Under the pieces are notes generated by a model. It did not search any database. It was not told where the DNA came from and worked only from the letters and a program-made list of their open reading frames with translations. A program made the position numbers and the translations under genes. From contig JADGJG010000045.1 of assembly GCA_027596195.1 (NCBI GenBank), forward strand, positions 1-61,567: a stretch of DNA of 61,567 bases, read 5' to 3'. This document shows positions 48,507 through 59,415 of this stretch, piece after piece. Position 1 is the stretch's first letter, and each line of letters starts with the position of its first letter. The DNA is from Podochytrium sp. JEL0797 (taxonomy: Eukaryota; Chytridiomycota; Chytridiomycetes; Chytridiales; Chytriomycetaceae).

Positions 48507-51500
48507 ATGTCAGCAGACGAATATGAATCTCTCAAGGAGACGGTAAAGATTCCCATTCTCTTTCCTCAAACTCGTCCGTCCTAAACTGACCTCGAAAAGC
48601 TCCTCTCCGGCAAACAACCAACACTGCTGCTGCAAACCACCGCTTTGCTCACCTCCATCCAAATCGACCTATCAACCACAGACAAACGAACTAAACTCGG
48701 CGCCTCCTTGGTCCTCGCAACCCTCATCAAACGGGGCCCGATATCTCCAGAAATTGTCTCCTGCCTGCCTCTTCTCATCCAGATTGTGACTAAAGATGGC
48801 GTGTGGAACTCTGAGACTGAAGTGCGGATGCAAACTCGTTTAACGAGTCACTGCGTTGACCTCGTCACAGACATTCTGCAGCGACTCGCGAAACACGAGC
48901 AGAACGTGGTGAAGGTGATGGAACACTTGCTTGGACTTCTCGCAGCACTCTTGAAATACCAACACGCTGGGTCTCTGGGATTCACGCTTTATGAAACGAG
49001 TATGGCGGTTTTGGGGGATGGGAGTTTGGAGTTGCGGATTCGATTGGCGTTTGCGAGGGAGATTGTGGAATGTATTAACCCGGCGGTGCGTCGATTGTCG
49101 TTCAAGAAGTGGATGGCGATGGTATCGAATTGGATCGAAAAGAGTTATGTGAGTGGATTTGGGTGAAACTGGGATGAAGCGTACGAACAGCGAAACTGAC
49201 GCGGCTTTGATTTCCAGGAATCTGCAATCTTCATGGTGACCGCGTTATTCTCCCAAAGAAAGGAAAACGATTTCACGAAACTTATGGACACCCCGGACAT
49301 CGAATCACGCGTCTTTGAAATGATTTCCGTCGCCGCGGTATCACCCAACCCCCCAACACGCGACACGGCTTTCCATCTGTCCATATTTTGTCTCACTCTT
49401 CTTGGCCATGATCGAGTGACTCCCATCGCGAGCCGGTTGCTGTCTCGCCTTGATTCTGAATTGTCTCGTGAAGCTTTGATGCATGGTGTAACGCGCGTTC
49501 TGTCTGTCTTTCTATTTCACGATCCATCTCATGTTCTTGCTGAAGTGTTTCTGCAGTTGAAACAAGCTTCTGGTTCTGGGAGGGAGAATTCGGGTGTGGT
49601 TGTTGGCCGATTTGTCGATGCTCTTGCGGGACGTGATGATGCTGAAGCAGCGCGCGTGAAACGATTGGTAGCTTTGAAAATGATGGATCGCTTGGAGAAT
49701 GAGGATGTGGGGCTCAGGGAAACGATGTGGAGGTTTTTTTCGAGTCTTGGTAAGTGCCGGGAAACTACCAAAATCGTGTTTGATTCTGAGATTTACAAGC
49801 TTCTACAGATCCTTGCTTCATTATTCCAAAGCTATGCGCTGTACTCGCAAGCTCCGCGAATCAGCACAAGTGGTCTGCTGCGGAATCGGCTCTCTTGCAT
49901 GTGCTCTCGGCGAGCAGTCTTCACGAGACGGGTTTGGTGTTCTTGGACCAGATTCGAAGCATTTCGAGTGGCTGCGATGAGGAAGAGGAGTGGAATATTC
50001 CCAATAACCCTGGGGAAATTGCGAGGAGGGAAATCAAATTGGACTCTGACACTCGAGGTGTGTTGCCTGCTTTCCACAGCACACCGATGTATCGATTAAC
50101 TCTTGCTGAGTTATTATTAGACCTTAAAAACACACTTTCTCGATTCTTTGACCTCACAGCGCACTGGGCCAAATTGCCAAACATCCAAGCGTCGTGGGAA
50201 GTTGTTCTCGGCTCCCTTGTCGACAAGGCGTATTCCTGTGCAAGCGACCCAGTTCCGATTCAGTTCTTGTCCACAATTTTGTCGAATCTCGTGGATAAAT
50301 CTCCTGCTGCGGTTGTATTTGACAAAGTACTGGCTAAACTGCGCGACAACGATACGCTGCTCGAGATGGAATATGCCGAATCGGAACATGCTCAAGACGT
50401 TTTGCTTTTGAAGCTCAATCCTCTTCTTGTTCTCAAGGTCTGCATCTGTTTATTCTCAGGAAACTCTTCAATATTGCTGACCTTGTTCAATCAGACTGTA
50501 CCGATTCGGTTTCAAACAATGTTGTCCGAAACCTCTCTCGAGTCGCACCCAATTTTCCCGGCGCTCATATCAGAGCTCACAACTTACATTGATTCTCTCT
50601 CCGACAACGACGCTGTTTCTCGTTTGGCATGTGAAGCCATGGCACAACTCCCACCAACCGCGACGCTGCCAACCCTGCATTCCAACCTGACCCAACCCAA
50701 GTCTCTCAATCCGAAAATCACCGCTCGATACATCTACACCAGCTGTTTAGTCGTTTCAATCCACCATCTCGAAGCTACTGCGTTTCTCGGAGTCCTCACG
50801 TCCGATGTTGAGGCGTTGTTGGTTCTGCTGTTGGATGGGGATGCGTTCGATTCTCAGAGTACAGAGAGTCTGGTGATTGGGTGTATTGAGTTCCTGTCAG
50901 TCTCTTTTCAACATGCGAGTTCTGTGGAAGTCGTTGTCGAAGCATTTCGGGAATCGCACCAATTTGCCGGATTCACTTCGTTTCTTGAACTGGCCATCGC
51001 AATTTTGGATGTGCAGAAGTTGGGGTTGGAATCCGATGGGACACACGGTTGGGTTGCGGGCGAGCTGGAGAAGATCCAAACCCAAATCAACGCGTCCAAC
51101 GAACCCAGCGACTTGCAGGCGGCCTTGTCAACCACAATGGCGAACGCGATTACGACAGCCTTGAAGCGCATTTCAGGAGGGAAGGAGGTGGATGATCCAG
51201 ATGGATTGATCAAAGTGCAGGCCCTCTTTCGAGCGACGGGACCGACTCTGTTGCGTGTGGCCAAGCATTGCGTTCAAGCACCCCCCCAGGAAGGAAATCG
51301 GTTTTCCTCCATCGCCTCTGCTTCTTTGCAGTCCTTGTTTCATTTCTACTTTGCACTCAAATCGCAAGACTTGTGTCTGGATGTCGAAATCGTGGACGCA
51401 TGTCTTGACTTTTTGACGTGCAAAGACCTCGCGGTGGTTGCGATGGCGCTCAAACTTGTCGGTGTGTTGGTTTCGAGGAAGTCGTTTCGGCGGAATGTAG

Positions 51501-51631
51501 ATCGGGTTCGTGTGCGTCGGATGGGGTGCGTTGTGAGAGAGGTTGCATCGTCTTTGATGATGGATTCGGAGTTGAGAGCGTTTGCGGGTCGGATTGGGGT
51601 ATTGTTGGATGATGATAGTAGGGAATGTTAA
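48507..51631 (+). CDS. large helical (HEAT/ARM-like) protein, unknown
   Basis: Exon 1 MSADEYESLKET (ATG 48507), a ~60-nt intron, then LLSGKQPTLLLQTTALLTSI. About 960 residues of nearly all-helical sequence with repeated Leu/Ala pairs typical of HEAT or ARM repeats: GASLVLATLIKRGPISPEIV, VEHLLGLLAALLKYQHAG-like, RDTAFHLSIFCLTLLGHDRV, LAKLRDNDTLLEMEYAESEH, ALKLVGVLVSRKSFRRNVDR. Three or four short introns (near 48540, 49150, 49750; 50440-50495 may be another). I cannot place it in a named family; a scaffold or karyopherin/Tti-type helical protein is possible. The reading frame is long and intact, so the gene is real. Confidence 0.6.
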
Positions 51632-51684
51632 AGACGCGATTATTGCCGTTTATTTGACTCAGAAAGGAAATTCAAAGTCAGAAT

Positions 51685-52111
51685 TCATTCCGTGATTTCG
51701 CAAACTGCACCATCCTCCATCGCCTTGGAACCACCCTCGCTAGGATCAATGCGCTCGAGCTTCACTGGATTCGCAACAAAGGCCATGTCCAGGGATGCAT
51801 CTTCGAGACGGTTCATGACGGGCTTCAGGTCGAGCAACGCAAGGCGCGCTTTGAGGCCCTGGATCTATTCGGCATGGCGATGGGTGTGAGAGGAAGCTCT
51901 CAGAGAGGGAAAGACGGGGATGGGAGACCTGGGCCCACGTGTCTGCGAGTTCGGCTTTGAATTCTTCGGTGGCTGTGGGAGTCGCTTCTGTCAGTGGGAT
52001 CTTCGCAGAGATTGAATGGCACCCACCTTTCATGAGCTGGTCGAGCTGGGACGGGGGAGCATCGCTGTGTGAGTTGGGTGGTTGTTGGGCTCTGCGTTGG
52101 TAGCTGAGCAT
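51685..52111 (-). CDS. small coiled protein, unknown
   Basis: Three exons, 107 residues after splicing: MLSYQRRAQQPPNSHSDAPP then LDQLMK, EATPTATEEFKAELADTWAQ, and IQGLKARLALLDLKPVMNRL EDASLDMAFVANPVKLERID, ending GAVCEITE (TGA at 51685-51687). Introns are about 45 and 65 nt with GT-AG ends and join frames cleanly. The central helix looks amphipathic. I recognise no family. It is convergent with the HEAT-like gene, 53 bp apart, and divergent from the zinc-finger gene at 52301. Confidence 0.55.
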
Positions 52112-52300
52112 CGGCGGCGGTTTCGGACAAAATAAATATTTGAAATCAGCTTAAACATTCGAGTTTCTTTTGATGTATGAAATATGAATTCAGAGATATT
52201 TGAATTGTGGTTAGTGTAACTAGTTATAATTCAGAACTCAGTTCGATACTTGCACACGCGCGAATTGAACGCGAATTTGTCACAAAAACTCGTTCAAACA

Positions 52301-53896
52301 ATGCAACAACCAAGTCAGCACATATCCGAACAAGGCGATGCTCTGACCTACAGCGCTTATCCACAAATCATGCTGGAGCAGCTAGGAATCCTGCGAGATG
52401 ACGCGTCGATGGCCGAGTTCCCAAAGATTGAATCGTCGATGGATTGCTACGGCTCCGATCGCCTGCATGCCAGCAGCGATCATTTACTCAGCGCCGAAAA
52501 CGACGCTGGAACTTCTGCAGACTTGTCCATATTGACCGCGTTTGGCATGGCTCCACCAGAACATGCGATCGACAGTTGCGAAACTCTGATCTTCGCACCT
52601 CCCGAGTTTCCACAATCGCAAGAGGATATTAAATACGAGGATGAATATTCGAACGTCGGATATTTAGACGATGACGTCCATCAAACGGGTTGTGATGACG
52701 GGAGAGACGCTATCGACGCCCATCTCAATCCTCAACCCGGGCAAGAAGACCGCAGCTCATCCTCCTCCACCTCCTACCTAAGCGCAGCCATCCGCCAAAT
52801 CCAAACCGCCCTCCGAAGCTACGCCTGCACCCAATGCCCCCTCACATTCTACCAAAAAATCGAGCTCAAAAACCACGAACGCGAACACAACGGACAACCC
52901 CTCATCAAAACCTTCCCATGCAGATACTGCGACCTCTTGTTCGAAAGAAGCGCGACCGCCAAAGTGCATGAACGCAAACACACGGGAGAACGGCCACACG
53001 TTTGTTCGCATTGCACGTACGCGTCGGGGCAGATTAGTAACCTGAAGAGGCATATGGCGGTGGCTCATAATGTCGAGTATGTGACAAAGTATCAGGATTT
53101 GGAGAGGCCGTTCTTGTGTAGCAGGTGTCCCAAGAAGTATGGATCCCGGGTGGCGTTGTCGCATCACATGAAAGAGCAGCACCCACACCTCCCTGCAACT
53201 GTGGTCCGAAGGGCGATAGCAGAAAGACGCGTGTTTTGCGGGTACTGCCACAAGGGATACGTTGATCGCACCACATACAAGCGTCATCTCGAAATCAACC
53301 ACCCAGAAGTGTCCGTCCCCAAAACCCCACGAAAGCCCAAAGACAAGAAGTGCAAACAATGCAGCTTCAGATACGCATCACCCGAAGTAATCAAGCTTCA
53401 CATGCAACGAGTTCACGGCAACGGAGAACAGCCCTTCTGGTGCAACGGATGCTCGCATTCCTTCAGCTCGCAAATTAACCTCAATGCGCATTTGAGGAGA
53501 CAAACTTGTGTGTCGCTTTCGGAATTGGATATCGGTGATAACCCCACGTCCTTGTGGATTCAGTGCGAGGAGTGTGATACTTGGAGGGAGATTTTCAGCT
53601 TGTTTCGGTTGACCAAGGCGCCTTTGAAGTTGGTGGAGGAGTTGGTCAAGGACATTCATTATAAGTGTGGGGGGTCGATTTTCCCGATTGGATGTGACAC
53701 GCAGATTCATTCGGATCTTTTTGATGAGGATGGAAAGCCTCTGGTATTCACACGCGCTGGGTTGACATGCGAAAGCGCGGGACCCAGTGGGGATTGGGAC
53801 GCGGCAGGCGAAGAAGAGGCGGAAGTCAAACAAGAATACGAAGATGAGGATGTCAAGGAAGAGTACGATGACGCAGATGTCAAAGAAGAAAGTTGA
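52301..53896 (+). CDS. seven-finger C2H2 protein with CW-type zinc finger
   Basis: 531 residues, one exon. The ATG at 52301 is the first in frame. The N-terminal ~165 residues are acidic and disordered (SQEDIKYEDEYSNVG), resembling an activation region. Seven C2H2 fingers follow: YACTQCPLTFYQKIELKNHE, FPCRYCDLLFERSATAKVHE with the TGERPH linker, HVCSHCTYASGQISNLKRHM, FLCSRCPKKYGSRVALSHHM, VFCGYCHKGYVDRTTYKRHL, KCKQCSFRYASPEVIKLHMQ, and FWCNGCSHSFSSQINLNAHL. Next comes SLWIQCEECDTWREIF with a later YKCGGS, which fits a CW zinc finger (WxxCxxCxxWR...C), a histone H3K4-methyl reader in other proteins. The C terminus repeats (D)VKEEYDD/EYEDED. Probably a chromatin-linked transcription factor; targets unknown. 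Confidence 0.8.
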   Translation: MQQPSQHISEQGDALTYSAYPQIMLEQLGILRDDASMAEFPKIESSMDCYGSDRLHASSDHLLSAENDAGTSADLSILTAFGMAPPEHAIDSCETLIFAPPEFPQSQEDIKYEDEYSNVGYLDDDVHQTGCDDGRDAIDAHLNPQPGQEDRSSSSSTSYLSAAIRQIQTALRSYACTQCPLTFYQKIELKNHEREHNGQPLIKTFPCRYCDLLFERSATAKVHERKHTGERPHVCSHCTYASGQISNLKRHMAVAHNVEYVTKYQDLERPFLCSRCPKKYGSRVALSHHMKEQHPHLPATVVRRAIAERRVFCGYCHKGYVDRTTYKRHLEINHPEVSVPKTPRKPKDKKCKQCSFRYASPEVIKLHMQRVHGNGEQPFWCNGCSHSFSSQINLNAHLRRQTCVSLSELDIGDNPTSLWIQCEECDTWREIFSLFRLTKAPLKLVEELVKDIHYKCGGSIFPIGCDTQIHSDLFDEDGKPLVFTRAGLTCESAGPSGDWDAAGEEEAEVKQEYEDEDVKEEYDDADVKEES

Positions 53897-53956
53897 TGCG
53901 GGATTCGGCGAATATTCAATCAGTGGAATACATTTTTTTATTTACGATTTTAACCC

Positions 53957-56637
53957 TCACTCATCCTCCACAAACGAAACCAACACTTTTCCTTCCCCAA
54001 CAATGTCTCCCACGTTGTAATGAACGCGTTTGATGACTCCGTCTTTTGGCGATTTGATAACGTGCTATCGGAACGCCAGAGAGCGTTGTTAATATCGAGC
54101 TTGTACGCGAAAAAAAAGTCTCACCTCCATCTTCATGGCTTCCAGAATCATCAAGCTTTGGCCCTTGGTCACCTTGTCTCCAGCCTTCGCCGAAACAGAA
54201 GAGATTTTGCAAGGCATCGGCGTCTTGACAGATCCGACCGCTCCCATGGACGCATGAGAAACAATTGCCGGATCGGCTGCAAGGTGAAGGGTCGTTTTGG
54301 CTCCCTGGAAAATTTGAATTTCAACGACTGAAAGGGCGCACACGCTTGAACAAAAAAACAGACCTCCGAAAACACATGAACTTTCTCCTCCCCTTCCTTC
54401 ACAACACGTCCCTTGACTCTTCTGTCTCCAATATCCGCAATCACCATACCCCCATCCAACCTATCATACTTGATCACACGAACGCCGTTGAACACCGTCT
54501 TCTTCCCCTCCGCGCTCGTGACGAGGATATTGTACGTCCCTTGTCCTTTGTTGCAAAGCGTAACAGCAACCGTGACCTCTTTGCCGTTCTCAACGAATCG
54601 AATCGTGCGTGTGGATCCGGACTGGGTGTTCATGCGGAACCCGGCGACGGAGGGGATGGTCCATGGGTCTGGAGTGGGTTGGAGGGTGGGTGGTAAGATG
54701 GCGGAATAGAGCGATAAAGCTGCGTGCGCGAGCGTGGTGGGTGGAGTTGCTGGAATCGGGGGAAACAGATCGTTGTAGAATTTCTGGAAGCATGTCCCGG
54801 AAATCAGCACAGTCAAAGAGAAGTAACACGAAAAGAAACACGAAAACGAACCGGAATGAACCCGGTTTCGACGTTTCCGTCAATAAACTCTTGATGGGAA
54901 GCCAGTCGCTTCAAGAATTCAATGTTGGTGTTCAACCCGACAACTTCGAATTCACCGAGAGCCTTGCGCAAAACACGAAGGGCCTCCGTTCTGTTCGAGA
55001 AAACGCGTTAACATTGGGCGGTACTTACGAAATTGCAGCCCACCTGTCAGAACCCTTGACGACCAATTTGCTGATCATCGGATCGTAATGCACGCTGACA
55101 GTGTCACCCTGTTGGACACCGGTTTCAATGCGGACGCTGGAAGAGGCGGTGGGGAACGAGAGGTGGTGAAGGGGGCCGGTGTCGGGCATGAAGTTGCTGT
55201 TTTGAAAAAAAAAGTCAGTGGACGAACCCCCTCTATAACGAAACCACCAAACTTGTCTGGATTCTCGGCATAAATTCTGGCCTCGAAAGCCCACCCATCA
55301 ATCTTCAACTCATCCTGCAACTTTGGCACCGGGTTTCCGGAAGCCACCTGCAACTGCCATTCGACCAAATCGGTATTCGTTATCATTTCGGTGATGGGAT
55401 GTTCGACTTGCAAACGCGTGTTCATTTCCATAAAGTAGAACTGGTTGGTATCCGTGTCCAAAATGAATTCGACCGTTCCGGCGCCGACGTAATTGACTGC
55501 CTTGGCAGCCGCGACGGCTTTGGCGCCGAGGTCAGCGCGAAGTTCGGGAGATAATCCAGGCTGGGAATATGGAGAAGCGATTAAGGAAACAAATTGCGGG
55601 GAAATTTCCAAGAGCACCCACAGCGGGAGCCTCCTCGAGGACTTTCTGATGTCTCCTCTGCACGGAACAATCTCTTTCGAACAAATAAACTGCGTTCCCT
55701 TGCGTGTCTGCAAAAACTTGCACCTCCACGTGCCGCGGTCGCGTAATGTACTTTTCGACCAACACGGCGTCATCGCCAAACGATTTCGTGGCTTCGCGTT
55801 TCGAAGACTCGAGCATCTCGTAAAACTCGGATTCCTTTTCGACGATTCTCATTCCCTTCCCGCCACCGCCCTTGACAGCCTTGATGAGCACGGGGTACCC
55901 CATTTTGTCGGCTTCGGATTTCAAGTGAGCGGGATCTTGTTCGGCGCCGTGGTAACCAGGGACGCAGGGGACTCCGGCGTTGAGCATGATTTCTTTGGAC
56001 GCGCTGAAACACTGAAATTAAGCGCTTTGAATCGAATCTGTAAAATAGGGGAATATTCACCTCTTGGACCCCATGTCGATGATTGCTTGAGCAGGCGGCC
56101 CAATAAAGGATATCCCCGCCTTCTCGACCGCCGTGGCGAATGCATGGTTCTCGGAAAGGAATCCATATCCGGGATGAATCGCCTGTGCGTTGGACCGCTT
56201 GGCCACCTCGAGGATTTTGTCCATGCGGAGGTACGAGTCGGCGGAGGCAGCGGGTCCAATCAAATATGCCTCGTCCGCCTGCGAAAAGGAATCAATACGT
56301 CTTCATCCATTGGAATCAGAGCAAAACGAACCATTTTGACAAAAAGGGCGTCGCGATCTGCTTCCGAAAACACGGCGACCGTTTTGACGCCGAGGCGATT
56401 CGCCGTGCGCATGACGCGGATGGCGATTTCGCCGCGGTTCGCAATCAGGATTTTGTTGAAGAGCGGTTTGGCGGCGGCGGCGGCGGTGCTGGGGACACAT
56501 CATGTCAAAGGAATGCAACGCAACAATCAGCAGTAAACGTACAAGTGAGACACAGAGCGAGAAAAGGAGGTGCGAGAGAGGCCTTTCAAGCCAGCGGCAA
56601 TGCCGCGCGTCGATCCCAATGAAGTGGCCCTCAACAT
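53957..56637 (-). CDS. 3-methylcrotonoyl-CoA carboxylase alpha (biotin) subunit, mitochondrial
   Basis: MCC alpha carboxylates its biotin with bicarbonate and ATP in leucine catabolism. From the ATG at 56637, [32 protein letters not shown] is an Arg/Ser-rich mitochondrial presequence. Biotin carboxylase: [60 protein letters not shown] (ATP-grasp), [62 protein letters not shown] domain: [20 protein letters not shown] and LEAMKME with the biotinyl Lys, split by an intron before [20 protein letters not shown]; stop at 53957. [11 protein letters not shown] plus the presequence favours MCC over pyruvate or acetyl-CoA carboxylase; propionyl-CoA carboxylase is the main alternative. About eight introns. 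The partner MCC beta gene is not in the window. Confidence 0.88.
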
Positions 56638-57066
56638 TGCGATTATTCGGAACAAATCGGGACAAAAATCTTGGAAAATCTGTCGTTCCAACTCCGGCAA
56701 TCTCTTGGATTCCCCGATCACCCACCGATCGCCCATCCTCACTGCGAGTTATATAATCCAACAGAAAGCTTTTTGATCAATCCGTGAGTCGATCAGATAA
56801 ACACGCCGAGCGACTCGCTTGAAAATCGCGAGAATGTCTGAATTCTTCCCATTCGCGTCGCAGCACCACATCCCGCGCCTCACAACTCAAAATTCCATCT
56901 CACATCACCTTCCCCCCCTTCATCACACTATAGGTGATGCCTGACTGCTCCCCTGAGCAATAACGGGCTGACAGGAAGTCAAAAAACAAAAACTCGACCA
57001 ACTCCACAACCAAAGCTGCCCAACACGTTCAAAAGCCTCCAAAAGCTGCAGGATGGAGCAAGAAAG
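56638..57066. other. intergenic with tail of tRNA-Asp repeat copy 2
   Basis: 56638-56780 is the 5' flank of the carboxylase gene. 56940-57066, read on the minus strand, matches the tail after tRNA-Asp copy 1 (AGCTTTCTTGCTCCATCCTG, CTTTTGGAGGCTTTTGAACGTGTTGG, AGCCCGTTATTG). Similarity fades beyond about 56940. Confidence 0.6.
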
Positions 57067-57138
57067 CTCCCAGACGGGGAATTGAACCCCGGTCTCGCCC
57101 GTGACAGGGGCGGATACTAGCCACTATACTATCTGGGA
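57067..57138 (-). tRNA. tRNA-Asp (GTC), copy 2
   Basis: Same 72-nt sequence as the gene at 42949-43020, reverse-oriented, with complete stems, GTC anticodon and discriminator G. Both flanks are homologous to those of copy 1, so it arose by duplication of a larger block, not only of the tRNA. Confidence 0.95.
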
Positions 57139-57629
57139 TACACGAAAGAAACATATTTTGACGACATGAATGCAATGACATGAAGTTAGAATGGCGGTGC
57201 CAATCACAGCGACCGGAAGGGCACTGGTAGCACTTTTGAGTTTGGGGAATGATGGTGGTTGCGGCAAAAACTCAGACTTATGCGGGAGGCCCGGTTTGTT
57301 GTTGCCTGAAACAAAAAAGTGGTCATCCGCAATAACTTTCCAAGATTGACCTAGCTCCAAAGATGGCAGCGGGTGGCAGTTGTTACGGTCGAAAAGCGTT
57401 ACAATTGATTAAACATAACAGGGTGGCATGGAGTGTGTCGCCACAGCTGCACCGAAGCTGCAGTTTGCAAAACTGCTGTAGCTTGGGCAAAACAATTCTA
57501 GAATTGGTATCGGTTGCAAGAATTGTTTGTTGAAAGGGTTCCTGGCATATTACCAACCTCCGTTTTATACGCGTGCCCCTGTTAATTTCTGAGCAGTTGC
57601 ACTTAAATAGTGTTTAATATGCTGAGAAA
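57139..57629. repeat. 5' flank of tRNA-Asp repeat copy 2 and spacer
   Basis: 57139-57370 is homologous to 42711-42948 in inverse orientation (e.g., TGAATGCAATGACATG, AAGGGCACTGGTAGCACTTTTGAGT, AAAACTCAGACTTATGCGGGAGGC). The small frame of copy 1 is interrupted here (TGA at codon 3), though MAVPITATGRALVALLSLGN is still readable from 57190. 57371-57629 holds nothing I recognise. Confidence 0.65.
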
Positions 57630-57869
57630 CTAAACAATAATAGTTTCCTTTCCAAACAGCATCGGCTCCGCCACACCCTGTGCGACCTCTGCCCCCTTCA
57701 ACTTCTTGACGACCGAAAGCGCGAAATGCGCCGCAGTCGCAGGTCCACGGCTCGTGATCACATTTCCATCCACCGCCACGCGATCTTCCGAGTAAAACTT
57801 TAACCACGTGGTTTGAATGTCCTCAGGGATGCAGCCAGGGTATGAAGTGGTCATCCATCCCTTCGCGAA
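57630..57869 (-). pseudogene. C-terminal fragment of a DJ-1/PfpI family gene
   Basis: The minus strand reads AKGWMTTSYPGCIPEDIQTT, YSEDRVAVDGNVITSRGPAT and HFALSVVKKLKGAEVAQGV, the C-terminal third of DJ-1 proteins (TSYPG, VVVDGNxITSRGPGTA, FAL-xV). The conserved nucleophile elbow cysteine and N-terminal Rossmann-like part are absent upstream: 57870-58162 contains no matching exon and the divergent kinase gene begins at 58163. So this is a truncated, presumably dead copy. Confidence 0.75.
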
Positions 57870-58162
57870 TTAACTATGAAACAACACCATGGGTGAGTAA
57901 CTACTGCTAAAAAAATTAAATTGGCTGCCATCGAGTCACATTTGTTTACACCACAAAAGCAAATCAAAATTTAATCATGTCGTTAAATCAAACCGGAAAT
58001 AGTGTAAATGAATTTTTCGACTTGGTGGCACGGGGATTCTTCCAGGATTCTTCCGCCAATCGCGTGAATGAAAGTGCGTCATTGCGTTGTTTATCCCAGG
58101 AGAAAATAGAGGAAATATAAGAAGCCGCCATTTCCCTCCCCTTATCCAATCCGTACTTCAAC
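57870..58162. other. intergenic upstream of kinase 3
   Basis: AT-rich stretch (about 57905-57980) followed by the kinase 5' flank. No gene or recognisable element. Confidence 0.35.
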
Positions 58163-59338
58163 ATGCTCACACCAGAAACCACGCCGGAACCATGCGAACA
58201 ACCGCTTCATCACGCCTTCACCGTCCAATCGCTCAAACCCGTTGCTCCATCCAACCTCTTTCCCCGCCTCCAGTGTAAAGCAACCCCGCAAGGCATCGAC
58301 TCGGAGTCCATGGCGCGTATTGCGATCGTCAAAGCATTCGGACACAGCCCGCGCCACTTTTTGCACAAGGTTCGAGTGCAAGAGGTGATTGGGTTTGGAT
58401 CCAACGGAGTCGTGCTGCGCGCGCAACATGTCAAGTCGGAGATGACTGTCTCCATCAAAATCATATACAAACCGGCCAATTCGACCAACAAGGACCCATA
58501 TCCGTCCGAAATTCGCGTCCTCAAACAACTCACCGCCACCTCTTCCTCTCGCTTCTCAATCAACTACGTGTCCTCCTGGCAAGACACACACCACTTTTAC
58601 CTCGTCACAGAGCTCTTTGGGACACCCTGGCTCACCTCCGTCCCAGAATCCACCCTCCCGCCTCTTGCTTTCGAATCGATCCATAACGGCCTCACAGTCT
58701 CCCACACATTCCCTTTCTCCAACGGATCCTGCGACCTCTGGGCCTGGCAAAACTCGATGCGGCGACACCAGCTCCACCTCGATGGAAAGACGTTCATCCC
58801 CCTGGACCCCATCAAACACGTGTTTCGCGAATGCGTAAAGGCGGTCCAGTCGATCCACAACGCGGGGTACTTCCACGGAGACGTCAAGGTTGAAAATTTC
58901 CTTACCGCCTTCGACCCCACCGTGAAAGGAAACTACCTGAATGTGAAGCTGGCCGACTTTGGGGGTTGCCAACGCGTCGAGTGTGGAATCGAGCGGTATG
59001 GGACGCAAGAGGTGTCTCCGCCCGAGTTTCTCCCTGACAGTCCATTTCAGTCGTCTTTTATTGACGGACGAAAAGCGGATGTGTTTGCGCTAGGGATGGT
59101 GTTGTATCTCCTTTTGAGTGAACGCGGGACGGTTCCGCCTGTGGCGCAGGCAATGCGGCGTGGGGAGGTGGGGTATAAGGATTTGGCGATGTTTGATGGA
59201 GGGTTGTATATGTTTGGCGATTCGATGGAATATGAGAATGTCGCGTGGGATTTGTTGAACGCCATGTGTTTTGTGAACCCCGGGAGGAGAATTGGGTTGG
59301 ATCAGGTACTGCAGCATCCTTGGTTGAGTGAATTTTGA
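58163..59338 (+). CDS. atypical Ser/Thr protein kinase, HGD type (paralogue 3)
   Basis: Single exon, 391 residues, ATG at 58163 (MLTPETTPEPCEQPLHHAFT). Landmarks: VIGFGSNGVVLRAQHV, SIKIIYKPANSTNKDPYP, SWQDTHHFYLVTELFGTPWL, PFSNGSCDLWAWQNSMRRHQ (family insert), YFHGDVKVENFLTAF (HGD), LADFGGCQRVE (DFG intact), RYGTQEVSPPEFLPDSPF and DGRKADVFALGMVLYLLLSE. Same length and layout as paralogue 1. A decayed fragment of this gene lies at 61130-61302. Role unknown. Confidence 0.85.
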   Translation: MLTPETTPEPCEQPLHHAFTVQSLKPVAPSNLFPRLQCKATPQGIDSESMARIAIVKAFGHSPRHFLHKVRVQEVIGFGSNGVVLRAQHVKSEMTVSIKIIYKPANSTNKDPYPSEIRVLKQLTATSSSRFSINYVSSWQDTHHFYLVTELFGTPWLTSVPESTLPPLAFESIHNGLTVSHTFPFSNGSCDLWAWQNSMRRHQLHLDGKTFIPLDPIKHVFRECVKAVQSIHNAGYFHGDVKVENFLTAFDPTVKGNYLNVKLADFGGCQRVECGIERYGTQEVSPPEFLPDSPFQSSFIDGRKADVFALGMVLYLLLSERGTVPPVAQAMRRGEVGYKDLAMFDGGLYMFGDSMEYENVAWDLLNAMCFVNPGRRIGLDQVLQHPWLSEF

Positions 59339-59415
59339 TCTACTTGTGAATAAATAAAATCATGAATTTTCTTGGATGGATAAATCACCTTTTGTATAAC
59401 ACTGTGGGGTAAATC

